Source: Himantopus leucocephalus (lineage: Eukaryota; Chordata; Aves; Charadriiformes; Recurvirostridae). From it: DNA of 64,000 nucleotides. The position numbers were made by a program, and so were the translations under genes. The DNA lies in the NCBI GenBank assembly GCA_003993805.1, contig RSEF01000012.1, positions 4,628,150-4,692,149 of the forward strand, given 5' to 3'. This document shows positions 12,332 through 36,110 of the stretch, one piece after another (positions within the stretch are counted from its first letter, which is position 1; each line of letters starts with the position of its first letter). The notes beneath the pieces were generated by a model. It was not told where the DNA came from. It searched no databases and saw only the letters and a program-made list of their open reading frames with translations.

Positions 12332-14640
12332 CTGGGAGCAGAGTTAGGATCTCTTTAACTTTTTCTTACACATAAGCATGTTCTTATTTTGTTGCCTGGT
12401 ATTGTATTGGTATTGTAACTGTTACCCTTGCATTAGAGATGAAAGCACTTTAGCAGATTGCAGCTTTAATCAGTTGACCTCTTCTCAAAGTTGTTTTGCA
12501 ATGTAAAGTCCAGATCTGAACTTCCAAACTTTTGGTCTGAGTTTATTTCTGTATAATTGCATTTGAAATAAAGAGTAATACGGATTTTTAAAAGTTTCCT
12601 TTTTTTCTCAACAGTATTTGCACAACACAAACTTGCCATAGGTAGATCAAAGACTTTAGGCTTCAGTTGTCTGAAAAGTCAGGATGTATTACAACTTTAA
12701 TATTTGTATGCAAATTAACTTTAATGCAAGGATCCCTTTGATTGTCATTTGAACTGACACATATTCAAAAACTTGATTTGTTTTTGGTTATGCCAGAATT
12801 TATTTTGAAGTCTTTTTTTTGTGTTGTGTAAATGTTTAATCATGCATATCTGGTATGGGATGAAGCAAATAATCTCTTCCTCAATTTGAAATGAGAACAG
12901 AATGGCACAGATTGGCTATGAGTAAAACCTCATTTTCTATTTGTTTTAGCACAGTGATTCCAGACACTACCATAGGAATGGTTGTCTGCAGGTATTGTCT
13001 ATGGGTAACAGACTTTTGGGGTTTAGCTGTTAATAGATGTTGTCAATTGGATTATGTAAATGTTTAAAGCTAGGCATGGGTTCTAGTCTTGGAGGCCTGT
13101 GGCTGCAGTCAATGGTATCTTAGGGAGCAGTGACAGTGAACGTGCAGAGGAAAGATGGGATTTATACAGAACAAGACCACAGAGTAACTTGGTTTCTGGA
13201 GTACTTGACAAATTTGTGATGGTCTTCATGAAAAGCCCTTGGAAAAGAATTCAAGAAAGCAGGGTGAAAGTAATTTCTTATACACTTTTTTCTTCATATA
13301 TCAGTGATGTAATTGGATCTGAAAATGTGTTGAAGTATGTTGTTAGGAACATAAAGCACTGGGAAGTCTGACATTATTGCATTCAAGTTAATGGAATCCA
13401 CGGATGTGTAGTTGCTCGGTTTACACTGTTACTAAGATTAACAGCAACAACAAAATGTGCAGTATTGGAGCAGAAGCAGAATTATTACTGTTTTCCAGTA
13501 ATTTTGTTACTCATAAAAGTGATAAACATAGAAGCAACTTGTCAGCTTGGGAATTCAGCAGGAGGTGGGGATGTTTGGGCAAAGGGACTGTCTGTACCGT
13601 AACTCAGTAGACAAAGTGTATTTCCGTAGCAGTGTACCTACCAGAAAAGTGTTTGAGAATGTTAATGACTTTTAGTTGGTTTCATTGCACGCGATGTACT
13701 TTCTGGTCAGTGTGCAAGAGGCTGGTTTCTACTTTTACACACATTTCTGTTTATAAACGGATGTAGCGGCATCCTAGGTGGTCCAGTGTTGTGGTTGGTT
13801 TGCATTGATACTTTTATCTTCCTAGGAAGTAGAAAAGGTCAAACAGTTAATGAACTTATTTTAAGGAATATCAAGTCCTGTTCCAGCCAGATATTCAGCT
13901 CTTGACAACATTGGGTTGCTGAGCCAAGGGCCCGTTTTGTTGTCATAAACCTCCTGCTGAGAAACCCATTTTCTAGATAATAGAGTGACCACTCAAGTGT
14001 AGAAGGGGGATGGAGGAAGGCTACTGTTTAGAAAGGTCTATCGCTGGAGCACTGTTAAATAGCAGCATGTAGCAAGTAACTTCTGCTACATTACCAGCAT
14101 TCTGTGGTATCTGTTAGTATTGCAGCAAGCAGTTTTCAAGGAAACGGCAGTGATAGAACTTGTTTTTATAGCTGTTAACTTTCATTAACTGCTGCAAACC
14201 ACGCACCTAAAAACAAGTGTACCTTTCTATTCTGTCAACACACAACAATTTGACAATAAGAGGCTTTTCTTTGTAAAAATAAATTATGTAACAAAGATTT
14301 AGCTATAAATCATAGATCTCAACCCTTTGAGAGAACAGTCATAGAATAAATTTTCTAAGCTGTTGCGAGTCGGTGGGAGATTTAACCAGACTCTTCAGAA
14401 AAGGTAACAGGGAAGTAACATTGAGGCACTTCTGGTTCACCCCAGGAAAGAACGCTTGTGGGTGGGGAAGTTCTATCTCCTGAGCATCCTTCGTGCTATC
14501 TCTTACCTTGTTTGTCCTTGATGAAATAAGAAGTCTGTTTCTACATTTGTTTTCTACCTAGGTGAGGTTTTTAAATTGGTTTGATCTTGATATCTGATAG
14601 CATCCAAACACTGATGTGAAAACTTAACTTCAGCCCCTGA

Positions 14641-14850
14641 GGTGTGCCTGATTTTGACACAGAATTTACTGACTGCACAGACTCCCTTGAAAGGTTTATT
14701 AGATTACAGCGCATCTGGTCAGAGTTCCTACCTGGTAATGAAAATGGGCAAGTTTGGCTTGGTTTCTTTTGTAACTGCCAAGATTTTGTTCAGCTCTATG
14801 AATCACTCCTTACAGCAATTAGGCATAGTGCTCCCAAGCTAACAACATAA
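14641..14850 (+). other. Unidentified coding-like open frame
   Basis: The frame from 14644 to the TAA at 14848-14850 is open for 68 codons, and an overlapping frame is also open. It includes LQRIWSEFLPGNENG and VWLGFFCNCQDFVQLYESLL, unusually rich in Trp, Asp, Glu and Cys for random AT-rich DNA. A stop lies just upstream at 14638-14640. An AG at 14640-14641 could act as an acceptor but has a poor pyrimidine tract. There is no strong start codon and no recognised family. It could be a fragment of a decayed retrocopy or chance. I assign no function. Confidence 0.15.
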
Positions 14851-15032
14851 ATAAATGTAGCTAAATTTTGTTGATGAGGAATGGACTTCCTATTTATAGT
14901 GTGTTTACATTCCTTAGAAAGCACCTGTAGAAATAGTGTGGAATAGTGTAGAAGACTAGAAATACTCCATATACAAATAGTAACATATTACATTTAGAAA
15001 GTGGTACAAATACCTCACCTGATTTGGAATAT

Positions 15033-15065
15033 GTTGTCATATAATGTTGTCATATAATAGTTGTC
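15033..15065. repeat. 13-base tandem repeat
   Basis: The unit GTTGTCATATAAT occurs twice head to tail (15033-15045 and 15046-15058), followed by a partial third copy after an inserted A. Confidence 0.8.
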
Positions 15066-15529
15066 AGTCAACATTAATAAAAAAAGACGCTGTAAACGGG
15101 AGGCCCATTTTAACCCATGAGCTACAGAATTAATCATGTCTAGATGTAGAACTTGTATACTAACATACTTTCCCATGCCCATAAAATGTAGAGAATTTTT
15201 TTGTGTGTATTTGTGAATATATTTTGAGCTAATCTCAAGTGAAGGAACTAAGTGAAAAATTCAAATCCAAGCTTTCATTTAATTTCTCCAGGATTTGGCT
15301 TTGGCTTCTTTGCAGTAGGAACTTGATTATTGATCTGACAAAGAGAAGTGCTGCTCTTCTAATGAAAAGTACAAGGTTTTGAGCAGATTTCAGATGTTTC
15401 CTGATCTTAATAGTCTAACATGTCTTTCCTTTTAAGTAGTTTGTATATTGCCTTCATGCCAATATGCAAAGTAATATACAAAGTAACAGGATTTTGTCCT
15501 TAATCTTGACACTAACTTGAACAATAAAT

Positions 15530-15750
15530 TTTATTAATATCATTATAATGTTAGAGTTAAAATTGCAGAAAAAAATTTCAAGGATTATATTTAGAGGTAA
15601 AATTATTTTAATGTTAAATAATACATTAAATAAGAAATTATGTTAAATATAAGTAAAAATAATGGTGGAATATAATGATAAATAATATAGAAATAATGAT
15701 GGGCCTGGAGACATATTTAAATTAATTAATGGAAAATATATATATGATTA
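15530..15750. repeat. AT-rich low-complexity block
   Basis: About 220 bases dominated by A and T, with many TAAT, ATTA and AAATA steps and only scattered G or C. No exon-like features are present. Confidence 0.7.
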
Positions 15751-16138
15751 CATTTAGGTAATTATGCCTTGCAAACAAATATTAAAAACTGTGCTCTGAG
15801 AGGCATTATAAAGCATAAATTGAAATGAAAGTAAAATGCTTACAGGGCAATCTAGCCTGAGAAAGCTGACCTAGTGATTGTCACTTATCATTGCTGCTGA
15901 CTGTGGTGGCAGTTTTTATGACTGTGCCTGTTTAAAAAACAAAAAAACACAACAACAAACCATCCAAACAAACAAAAAACCCCAACCCAACACACTTAGC
16001 CACTAGTATTATACTATGTAAACTTATGCTATGTTAGTCACTTTTAAAATAATACTTTTAACTGTTGATTTAGTCTGAACACACTCCAATACGTTTTCTG
16101 TGCAAGTAACCAAAAGGTTTTGTGTTCTTGTTGTGGTT

Positions 16139-16146
16139 TTGTTTTN

Positions 16147-16170
<24 letters not shown>
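16139..16170. repeat. Poly-T tract with single N
   Basis: A TTTT, one N at 16146, then a run of more than 20 T. Read on the minus strand this is a poly-A tract, but no retrocopy is recognisable beside it. The N marks an unresolved homopolymer length. Confidence 0.8.
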
Positions 16171-16177
<7 letters not shown>

Positions 16178-19100
16178 GAAAATTAGTGTTTGTGTCTTTG
16201 TCTTTTTTGAAGGTGGAATGAGTGAGTGACCTCTGCACTGTCTATCGTATTTGGGTTGATAGCTGACTGGCTGAATGATTAGGGCAACACATGAGCAGTG
16301 GTCTTGTATACTCATACTGTTACCTCTTGAAAGGACCTGATTTTCCAGAAGTCATTATATGCAGCTTTTGAAATTCAGTGTTTTTAAAAAGCTTTCTGAA
16401 GGTCTCAACGTCCTGGTACTTCTGAAAATCTTTGTCATTGCTTAAAATGAGCTTTAAAAATATTGATATATCTGTGAATAATTTAATAATATTCAAACTA
16501 TTTTGTTCAAAACAATGTGTTGACAAATCTTAGAAGATATTACTTGAAAAGAGAAATCAAAACCCTCGTGAAAAATGAATAAAATATTTAAAGTGAAAGA
16601 AAGATGGGCCTTAATTTGTCGTGTGAGTTTCAGTTGTGCAAGTTTTTTGATGGATTGCTGTAGAAAACATTGGGAAATGTATCACTTGACTACTTATGTC
16701 AATAGGAACTGCAGTACACTATAGTTTTGGGATTATTTTTAAATGGCCATTATGTCCTACTATAGCTGTTTAGTTTTCAGTGTCATGTTTAGAACTGGAA
16801 TGGAGTTTGCAGGCAATAGTTTTTCCATACTTTAGGGGTGCATTGTGAGAAAGGAAAGACTATCATTGTTATTGAAAGAGAATTTTATCAGCAGCTGCTT
16901 TTTAAACATCCCAGCACCCCAAATCCTTAAATAAAAGAAACAGCATTATATTCTCCCCCTGCTATAATTGCATGGAAACGTTTTACATTTGAGTAAGACT
17001 TGGCTATATAGGGTTTGGAGGGATGGATATGATAAGGTGAAGAACAATTGATGAGGAGTCATTTGGGAAAAAGCATTTTAAGGATATCTTAGAGTCTGAA
17101 AGTATAAGAGGGGGACGTGAAGAAACTAAATGTAAGCAGAGTACATTATAATGTGACTCTTTTTTGATTTAATACAAACATAGATGTAGATGTATCTACT
17201 TCTTCTGAAATATCTAAATTAGAACTTGGAACACAGGAGATTTAAATACCTTCTATTTTTTGCAAAATTTGAGAATGGAGGTTTAGTACTGCTGTCAATT
17301 ATTTTATATCCTTTATAGTTATAAAAGCAGAGTAAGAATTAACTTTCAGTCAAGAATTAGAATAGGAAGATGTTTATATAGTGGAAGTTGTAGATTTGGA
17401 CAGACTTTCAGATATTTTTGCCTACCTGACAAAAGTCATGTTAGAATAATGTCTTGTAAAACAATAGTCCTCATTAAGAGAAAACTATCTATGGAAAAAT
17501 AATATGAACCACAGAACTTAAGTGTGTGTTAAGTTTATTGCATTTAGCTACTACCATTTCTTCAAATAAGTTTTCTTGAATGTCTAATTTGTGTTAATAT
17601 AAAACTGCAATTTATATCTGCTTCAGCTAGGCATAAAGTAGAGTGGTAAATTTTGAAGGTGGTAAGAGGAGTTCTGGAAAGCTTCTGCTCTGCCACTATA
17701 CAGATTAGGTGCCATTCACTATGGTATTTTGACCTTTAACATCAGATTTTGAATGCAGCTCAGGAACTTTCTTTGGCCTCTTCATTTTAATGCAACCCAA
17801 ATGCTTCCTGAGCAAGCCATTAGGCAGCAGCCAAATTTTGTTTTAATCAAATGGACTCATAGATGGGTTGTTTTCTGTGTCTGGCCAGGATTCTGATTTG
17901 CAAACATAAAAGGGGACTTAGAACTTCAGGATGCTGCTAGCAAACTAGCACTGAAACAAGTAATTCAAGAAAACATGCAGAGCCACTGCGTTAAAAAAAA
18001 AATATGTATACGTGAAAGTATGAAGCTATGAACACTGTCACATAGCAATCAACACAAATTTAAATCAGTGTCTTGCTTGGAGGATGTCACTCTGCTTCCA
18101 CTGGTTAATACCCTGTGACACAATCATAATCCTGCAATAAAGGTCAGTGCAGAAAACCCAGTGCGCTTTTCAGTATATAGTAATATTCGTTATACAGTGA
18201 TTTGTGTTACAGTTAACAAAATCCGTGTTTAATAGGTGCAGTCTGTGTTGCAGATTTATTGGCCACACAGCAAATGAACATACAGTATTATTCCTTTGAG
18301 TTGAGTATGCAAGCAGCACAATAGAAAGCATCTGCTTTGGAAACCATCTCTGCCTGTGTAAATGTATTGCACCCAGAAGTCTTCTCTTTATTGAAAGAAG
18401 TTCGAACCATCACTCTGTCTCAAAGTGTTGACTAGCTCAGCTGTAGAAGAGGGAAGCTATGCTCTGTTCCTTGTTCAAGGCTCTTGTCAAGAGACCTTAA
18501 GCTGCTGGTCACAGTTTTATTAGCATTCTTCCTATTTTAGTTAACTAGACACTTCTAGTCATCAGGAATGACTAGAACAATATTCAGAAAAACTTACTTT
18601 TAAAAGCCTGTTTTTTAAATTGATGCCTAGCATTCCTCAACATAAAAAGTTTTTCCTACAGGAAAGGAAACATCGGTTTTTACTCTTGTAGCTATTGGAA
18701 CGTATTAATTCAGGGCACAGTTTTACTGAAACTAATAGAATTGCATTTTAGTCCAGGATGAATTGCAAGCTAGCAAGGCATTAGTCCTTTCTATGTCAGG
18801 TGGAATTCCAAACTCTTAACCTTTTATATATTAAGTATTTAAAAGATCCATCCATTCTCTGACTTTCTTATTCTCAAAGATTTCATGGATTCAATGAATC
18901 AGAACAATACTTTATTTCATTCTAATATTTCCATTGCTCCCTCACTCTGGAAATCAATGGGCAATTATATTCCATTTCAACAGCACAAAACCTTTCCTGC
19001 AATGATCTGTTCAATATAGTTTTGAGTGTGTTCATCACAGTATCACCTACTAGACAATGTCATGCCAACAACCATTTCTCAGATGGTGTTGAGTAAAGCA

Positions 19101-20511
19101 TGCATATAGCTTCAGTTATGATTCAACCCCTTTTGTTAAATCAGGATTATACTTGCAGCACAGGCACCTTGCTAGTAATGATAGGTACTGTCATGCTTTT
19201 CTGAGTGTAAGAACTTCCACAGAAGATAACAATTAAGGAGGTCCATTTGGCTCCATGTCTTCAGTGACAATCAGTTTGGAAAAGGAGTTTAAGAAATAGG
19301 ATACTGCTTTGGGGAGTATATTCACCAGATGTTGTGCCTAAATTAAAGCATAATGGTGGGAGCACAGAAGAATACCAACTGATTATTTCCTTCCACTGAG
19401 CAGTTCTACTACCACCTTTCTTATTATAGACTGCAAAGAGAAAAGAGCCAAACTTCTCATTTTTCTGAAGCCAGAAGAACCACATGTCTTGGAGAACATG
19501 AAATGTCTCCTCTCTGTGTGATATGTTGCCTATAACTTGCCCTATAAACACTAGGATGATGAGGAAGTCAAACATAAGCCTTTGGCACAAATTATGCATA
19601 AAATGACCTTCTGCAAAATTTATTCTTCTCTCATGCATTTCGTTTTCCATGGATTAGGTTCAATGTTTCTGGTAATATGATTCTACCCAGTGCCAGACAT
19701 TTGGAAAAGAATTTCAGACAGTGTATTTTAAGGTTCTCTTTTCAATGTAGTCAAACACTGTAGAATCAGTTTTAGCTTTCCTGTAGATAGGATAGGAGTA
19801 GAGGGTGACATGGAGTAGGAACTATTAGAAATATTCTGAATCATCTCAATAATATTCTTCACATCTCTGCTTTAAACATCATGATAAAATAACACTCATG
19901 ACTTTCTTAAGAGTTTCTGAAAAGCTTTTTCCCACTCCTAAGAATCTGCCCATTTTGTGTTCTGTGCCTGAATCCTAACACCCAAATAGATGCCATCTAT
20001 TTCTGAAAGAGTGCAGTAGCAATTCATACATGTCTTCTCTTGCCGTCCCACCATACCCATTATCAGGCTTCTGAAATCTGTACAAGCAAATTAGAAATCT
20101 ACGTACTGTTCTTGGTTCCTCTAGACACAGAGCTTTGCGCACATAAATGTGATGTATGTCTTTTTGCTGCAAGGTTCTTCTGTCATTGATTTTCATTGCT
20201 CACTTTTAACAAGTCATTGGGGAAAATAATTGTCCAGCAGATACAAAATTATATATAATCTGGTACTCTTCCATCTTCTTCATTTGCCTTTCCAGTGGGT
20301 TAGATGAGAGTCTACATTAACAGCTACTCTCTCTTTTAGCTGTGAAGGACAAGGAGTCCATGCACCAGGACTGGCACATAGCTGCACAGCTGTACTTTTT
20401 AGTGAGTATCATAAAATTTGAGAGTATTTTATATTTGGTCTCTTAAAACACTGAGATGTTGTGATTGCTGGGCATAGCCCATCATCTGCTCTGCAGAAAT
20501 CTTGTTGAAGG

Positions 20512-20521
20512 CAATTAATTG
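20512..20521. promoter_or_regulatory. Paired homeodomain-type palindrome (candidate)
   Basis: CAATTAATTG is a perfect 10-base palindrome of two overlapping TAATT half sites, followed at once by TTAATTAG. Clusters of this kind bind homeodomain dimers. In AT-rich introns such matches are common, so this is a weak candidate only. Confidence 0.2.
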
Positions 20522-21292
20522 TTAATTAGCCATGTGCCAGCAGACAGCTCATGAAAGGATTGTTTGTTTGAGTTAGTCCAAGTTGTCATATGTAATTTAT
20601 GTGATAGAGCAGTTGCAGTAGCATAGTGTCTGTATAAAAATACTAGGCCTGCTTTAGAGAACTTAACACACTACTTTCTCTAAAACTCTAGATGTTCCAG
20701 TGCTTAAATGCATACAGCACTAAAATGTAAACAAATACTGAATATGATAGGGTGTGTTTGATAAGAGCTAATCAATACTTTTCAGGCAATTACTTTATTT
20801 TGCTTCAGCAAAAAAGAATTCAATAAAGGAAATATTTTGAAAATATGAGGGACCTCTTTTTAAATTTTGAAGCAATATATTGGTGTTGCGCTCCATTTTT
20901 CAAAGATAGAAAATACTAAAAATAAAATGTGAATGAGTTGAACAGAATTTTGGGGGTAACTTGTCATATGTATTTTGTATTATTTTGTATCATGGAGAAA
21001 AATAAATCATATTCCTTATTGGTTGACCTGTCTTTTGGAGCTTTTCTCCTATTTCAGATATGAAACTGAATCAAACCGCTCCCTCATTCATATCTGATGA
21101 CTGCATTTCTTATGGTAGCTTGCAGTTGTTCATTCTGGTGTATTTTAAAACTACGTTTGGCAGACTGTGTGCAGCGTTGCTGCCACCCTTCACTCAACAT
21201 GAGTATTGCATAGGTTACCATGTTTGTGAGAGACAATTAGACACTTCACTGTACGTTCAAGGTAGAACAATGGTCTTTTGCTTCTGGGTAGG

Positions 21293-21700
21293 TGTTGTGG
21301 TTTAACTCTGGTAGGCAGCTAAGCACTGCACTCCCACTCTCCCCCAGGGGGATGGGGTAGAGAATCGGAAGAGCAAAAGTGAGAAAGCTCACAGGTTGTG
21401 ATAAAGACAGTGTAACAGGTAAAACAAAGCTGCACGTGCAAGCAATGCAAAATAAGGAATTAATTCACTATTTCTCATCATTAGGTAGATGTTTAGCCAT
21501 TTCCAGGAAACCAGGGCTTCACTGTGTGTAACCGTTACTTGGGAAGACAAATGCCGTAAATCATCATCTTGCCCCCAGTTTTTATTGCTGAGAATGATGT
21601 CATATGGTATAGAATATCCCTTTAGGCAGTTAGGGCCAGCTGTCCCAGCTGTGTCCCCTCCCAACTGCTTCTGCACCTCCAGCCTACTCACTGGCATTCC
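21293..21700 (-). mobile_element. Diverged avian endogenous retrovirus LTR (solo type)
   Basis: Read on the minus strand, the element shows in order: a block with GGCTGGAGGTGCAGAAGC and GGGAGGGGACACAGCTG; a CTATACCATATGACATCATT block; a degenerate TATA-like region (AATAAAAACTGGGGG, about 21575-21589); a GTTTCCTGGAAATGGCTAA block; a CTTATTTTGCATTGCTTGC block; a TCTTTATCACAACC block that would lie near the polyadenylation region; and the terminus GTTAAACCACAACA at 21293. I recognise this layout from memory as a very common bird ERV LTR family. The 5' end beyond 21700 no longer matches, so the element is truncated or decayed. No gag, pol or env sequence flanks it. It sits antisense to SLC6A11. 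An open frame on its minus strand is LTR sequence and not a gene. Confidence 0.85.
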
Positions 21701-32600
<10,900 letters not shown>

Positions 32601-33895
32601 TAAGTGCACATAAACTTTACATTTGATCAGACGACTCATTATCTTCCAGTATTTTGATCATTTACACATGATTAGATACCTTGTAACCCTATAGCACTTA
32701 GTGATGTGAGTTCAGCTGGAAATTTTCTCATACAGCCAAAAAGAGTCAGGATGAGAGTGTTAACTTTTTTTTTTTTTAGAGGTTACAAGGAAAGGAATTC
32801 CATATCCTGAAAGAACATAGAACAAAGTGTGCCACTTGCTTGGGAGCTTGGCTCTTGCTGCTGGAGGAAAGAGCCTCAAACCCATACTAATGAGGAGGCA
32901 GAGGTGAAAGAAAGTGGATTAATTTTAAATATTTCTGTTTGGTTTTTTTTTTTAGGATGCTACTTCTCTTAAGAGAGTTTGAGAGTTGCATCTTCATCCT
33001 TGTTTGAGCTAACTAATACTTTGGCTTCTGTATCTCATTATTTTTTAAAAGCCTATGTAAATGTTAGTTATTCAGCTATAATAACAGGAGAGTTTAACTC
33101 TTGTGTCTCCTTGATTCTGATTTCTAGTTAGAATAATAGAGAATTGTATCTCTACAAAATACGGTCTGCTTTTGTGATGTCCCATATTTTTTCTTACTAT
33201 AAATATTTGATTAGTGCATGTGTAGTTGCATATTTGTTCCTTGCAGGATGCAGTATGTGTTAAGACAGTCATAGAAATGGAATGTTACTTTTAATACTAA
33301 GTCATCTCACAGTTCAATGTGTGTTACAAAATTTTGGGTTACTAAAATTTCTTGAGGGCCCATTCTAATCTCATTAATTTTATTATTAAGATAGAGCCCT
33401 ATTCTGAGGTTGTATGTTCAAAGCTCTGTTTTATGTTCATCACTTCTTTGTCTTGCTCTATCAGTTACCTTAGCTTTCATGGGTGGTAGTTGTTGCTTCA
33501 GGAAATACTGTTTTATTTAAAAATAAAAATTCCTAAACCCCAAATTAAATCTGAACAAGGCATGAAAATGCCTGCTGTCTGGTTAAAATTATCATTTTAA
33601 ATGCTGTTAAAATTTTCAATAATCTGAACACCTAACATGTTAAATCAAAATATACCTACTCTACCCACTTTCCAGCTAATGTTTCAGAATAAACAAGGGT
33701 TTCTTAGGTGGCATCTCTTGCTATGACTTCACCATTTTAATAAAAATATCTTATGGTTCTTTGGGATAACTAGAACTAAGGTTTCATATAGTTAGAGTAA
33801 ATGAGCAAAGTATTTTCTACAGTACTAGCCTTATTGTTTATTTGCTTTTTCAACAATATTCAAAACTTGGCAATTGATGGTAACTCCAGTTATCT

Positions 33896-34150
33896 GGAGA
33901 AGCAGGCAGTGTGCAGTTGAATTATACGGAGGGGACAGACTAAGTTTTATATCCTCATGTTTCTAGGGTTTGGGGGAGTTTTTTGTTAGTGCTCATCTTT
34001 GGATTGCTTAAATTCCGATGTCAGTGTTATTTTGATGCACATACAGATACTTTTGAAGCATGTCCCCTTCTCGGAATTCTCTAAAAATGAAGCTAAGCAA
34101 GATTCTATAGCAAAACTTGGATTCAAGTTACAGTGATATTTGCCTACCTA
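33896..34150. repeat. Direct duplication, copy 1 (255 bases)
   Basis: By eye this block is identical over its full 255 bases to 34153-34407, with an offset of 257. The copies are separated only by one N and one C. Perfect identity with an N at the junction suggests an assembly artefact in which the two sides of a gap overlap and were not merged. Confidence 0.95.
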
Positions 34151-34152
34151 NC

Positions 34153-34407
34153 GGAGAAGCAGGCAGTGTGCAGTTGAATTATACGGAGGGGACAGACTAA
34201 GTTTTATATCCTCATGTTTCTAGGGTTTGGGGGAGTTTTTTGTTAGTGCTCATCTTTGGATTGCTTAAATTCCGATGTCAGTGTTATTTTGATGCACATA
34301 CAGATACTTTTGAAGCATGTCCCCTTCTCGGAATTCTCTAAAAATGAAGCTAAGCAAGATTCTATAGCAAAACTTGGATTCAAGTTACAGTGATATTTGC
34401 CTACCTA
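34153..34407. repeat. Direct duplication, copy 2 (255 bases)
   Basis: Second copy of 33896-34150, starting GGAGAAGCAGG and ending CTACCTA. No mismatch is seen. After it, unique intron sequence resumes (ATTTTGGCTGAG). Confidence 0.95.
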
Positions 34408-36084
34408 ATTTTGGCTGAGTTAGGAAGGAATTATGAAACTAGAAGGGATAATTAGATTTAGCCTTTTCTCTAACTTGTTTTAGTCTTGTGTATACAAAGT
34501 TGTAAATACACACTCCACAACTTTTAAAATCACAAAAAACAAAAGAGAAGGTGAACGAATAAATTTGTAATTTATTTGAAACTTTTTTCTTTGTTGTGTT
34601 GTGGACAAACTTTTTGTAATTCTAACAGTTTACTGGCCAAAATAGCTTAAGATATTAAACTTATCTACTTTCTCTGTCCAAGCAAAACTGAAGTTGCATA
34701 GCTTTTCACCCTTAGAAAATGAATGTTCTCTATTCCTGCTGAGGAAGGTATTTGCCTAGTTAAAATTTAAATAGGTATGACATTGCATGGCTTCAAAATA
34801 GACGTGACAAACTTCCTTAGTAGTGGAAGAATGAGCTTTAAATATGAGGACTGATTTTGCATTAAAGTAACTAATTGGAATGAACAGAAGATTATAATTA
34901 AGTTATGCATCTTAAATATATCAAACATAAACGCACAGTAGACATCTTGTGTATAGATGTGCAGTGCAGATCAGAGAGTAGTTAATGTGAAGTAAATCTA
35001 TTACTAGACTAGTTAATTTGTCCAGCAAGTCATCTCATAGTCTTCAGATAAGCATTACCAGGATTGTTATTTCACTTAGAGGTCTTGTTCACATGATGTT
35101 GCTTTACTCCTTTGTAAATTCTGGTGTCAGGAACCATAAACTTATTGAAAGACTCTTTTTGAAACAAATAGTAAAAGCAAAGTTGATGGGGTAGGCTGCA
35201 CAGAGCAGATGCTCATTGCTATTTTCAGAACTCATGTGGATAGTGTGTGAGAATCTTCATTGCTGCAGTAACCAATCTCAGGACTGGATTCACTTGCGTA
35301 AGGACCAGGTTCCTTACGATTAAGTTGATGACTGTAAAGGGGAGGGGGGAGGCTCTAGGTTTCTTCTGAACAACTACACCATTCAAAACCTTTACACTTT
35401 GCACTCTGCAATGTCGAGTCTGCAATTGAAATTCCTCTAAGTTGTGGCCAAATAAAGCCAATTTATTGTGTAAAGGGTCAGCTGGGGAAAGAAAAGTTTA
35501 GGTTTTGTGGGGGATTTTTGGTGGTGTGGTTTTTTTTTTCTGTTACCATCTACTCTTGAGATAATCTGTCAATTAGAGTGGTGATTACTGTGAATAGTGA
35601 TCCTATTAGCTTACTTACTGTATGTGATCTCATTTACATGTAGAACTGAATACTGTGTTTGTAAACTGTCAGGCTTATGTTACATCCTTCCTTTGACAAT
35701 CTTGTCACACTACCACAGTCTTCTAAAGTATTCACGATATCTTCAGACTTTTTTTAATAAAAAAAAAAACCCCAAAAAACAAAACCAAGACCAAAATGCT
35801 TGGGGAAGACTCGATATCTACAAAAATGCATGTTTTAGCAGTGCTATGCATTTCTTTTCAGCGCAGTGCTCTCAGTCGAAGGGTTATAATGGTGAGGGAT
35901 ATACAGGTTGCTATGTATCACACAGCAGACTACAGACTGGCATTACATAAACACCAGCAGAGGTTAGTAGCAGGGGCACAAGTTGGATTTGGTTTTGTGT
36001 GTGTGTGTGCACGTAAATGAGTAGCCCAGACCCAAAAGGACGTCTTTATTTCTGGCATTAAAAAGGACTCCCCCCTCCCCTTCT

Positions 36085-36110
36085 NTTTTTTTTTTTTTTT
36101 TCCCCTCCCT
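36085..36110. repeat. Single N and poly-T tract between C-rich runs
   Basis: An N at 36085 precedes about 17 T, flanked by C-rich sequence (CCCCCCTCCCC before, CCCCTCCCTCCC after). It is a pyrimidine-only low-complexity tract with unresolved homopolymer length. Confidence 0.8.

Larger units (their letters stand above)
12332..21292 (+). other. SLC6A11: Presumed upstream intron of SLC6A11, second part
   Basis: No recognised exon. Contents are a coding-like frame at 14641-14850 described separately, a short tandem repeat at 15033-15058, an AT-rich block around 15530-15750, A-rich CA/AAC low complexity near 15938-15990, and a single N before a poly-T run at 16146. A homeodomain-type palindrome lies at 20512-20521. 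The rest is ordinary AT-rich non-coding sequence. It is assigned to the intron only because it lies upstream of the first visible exon. Confidence 0.5.
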
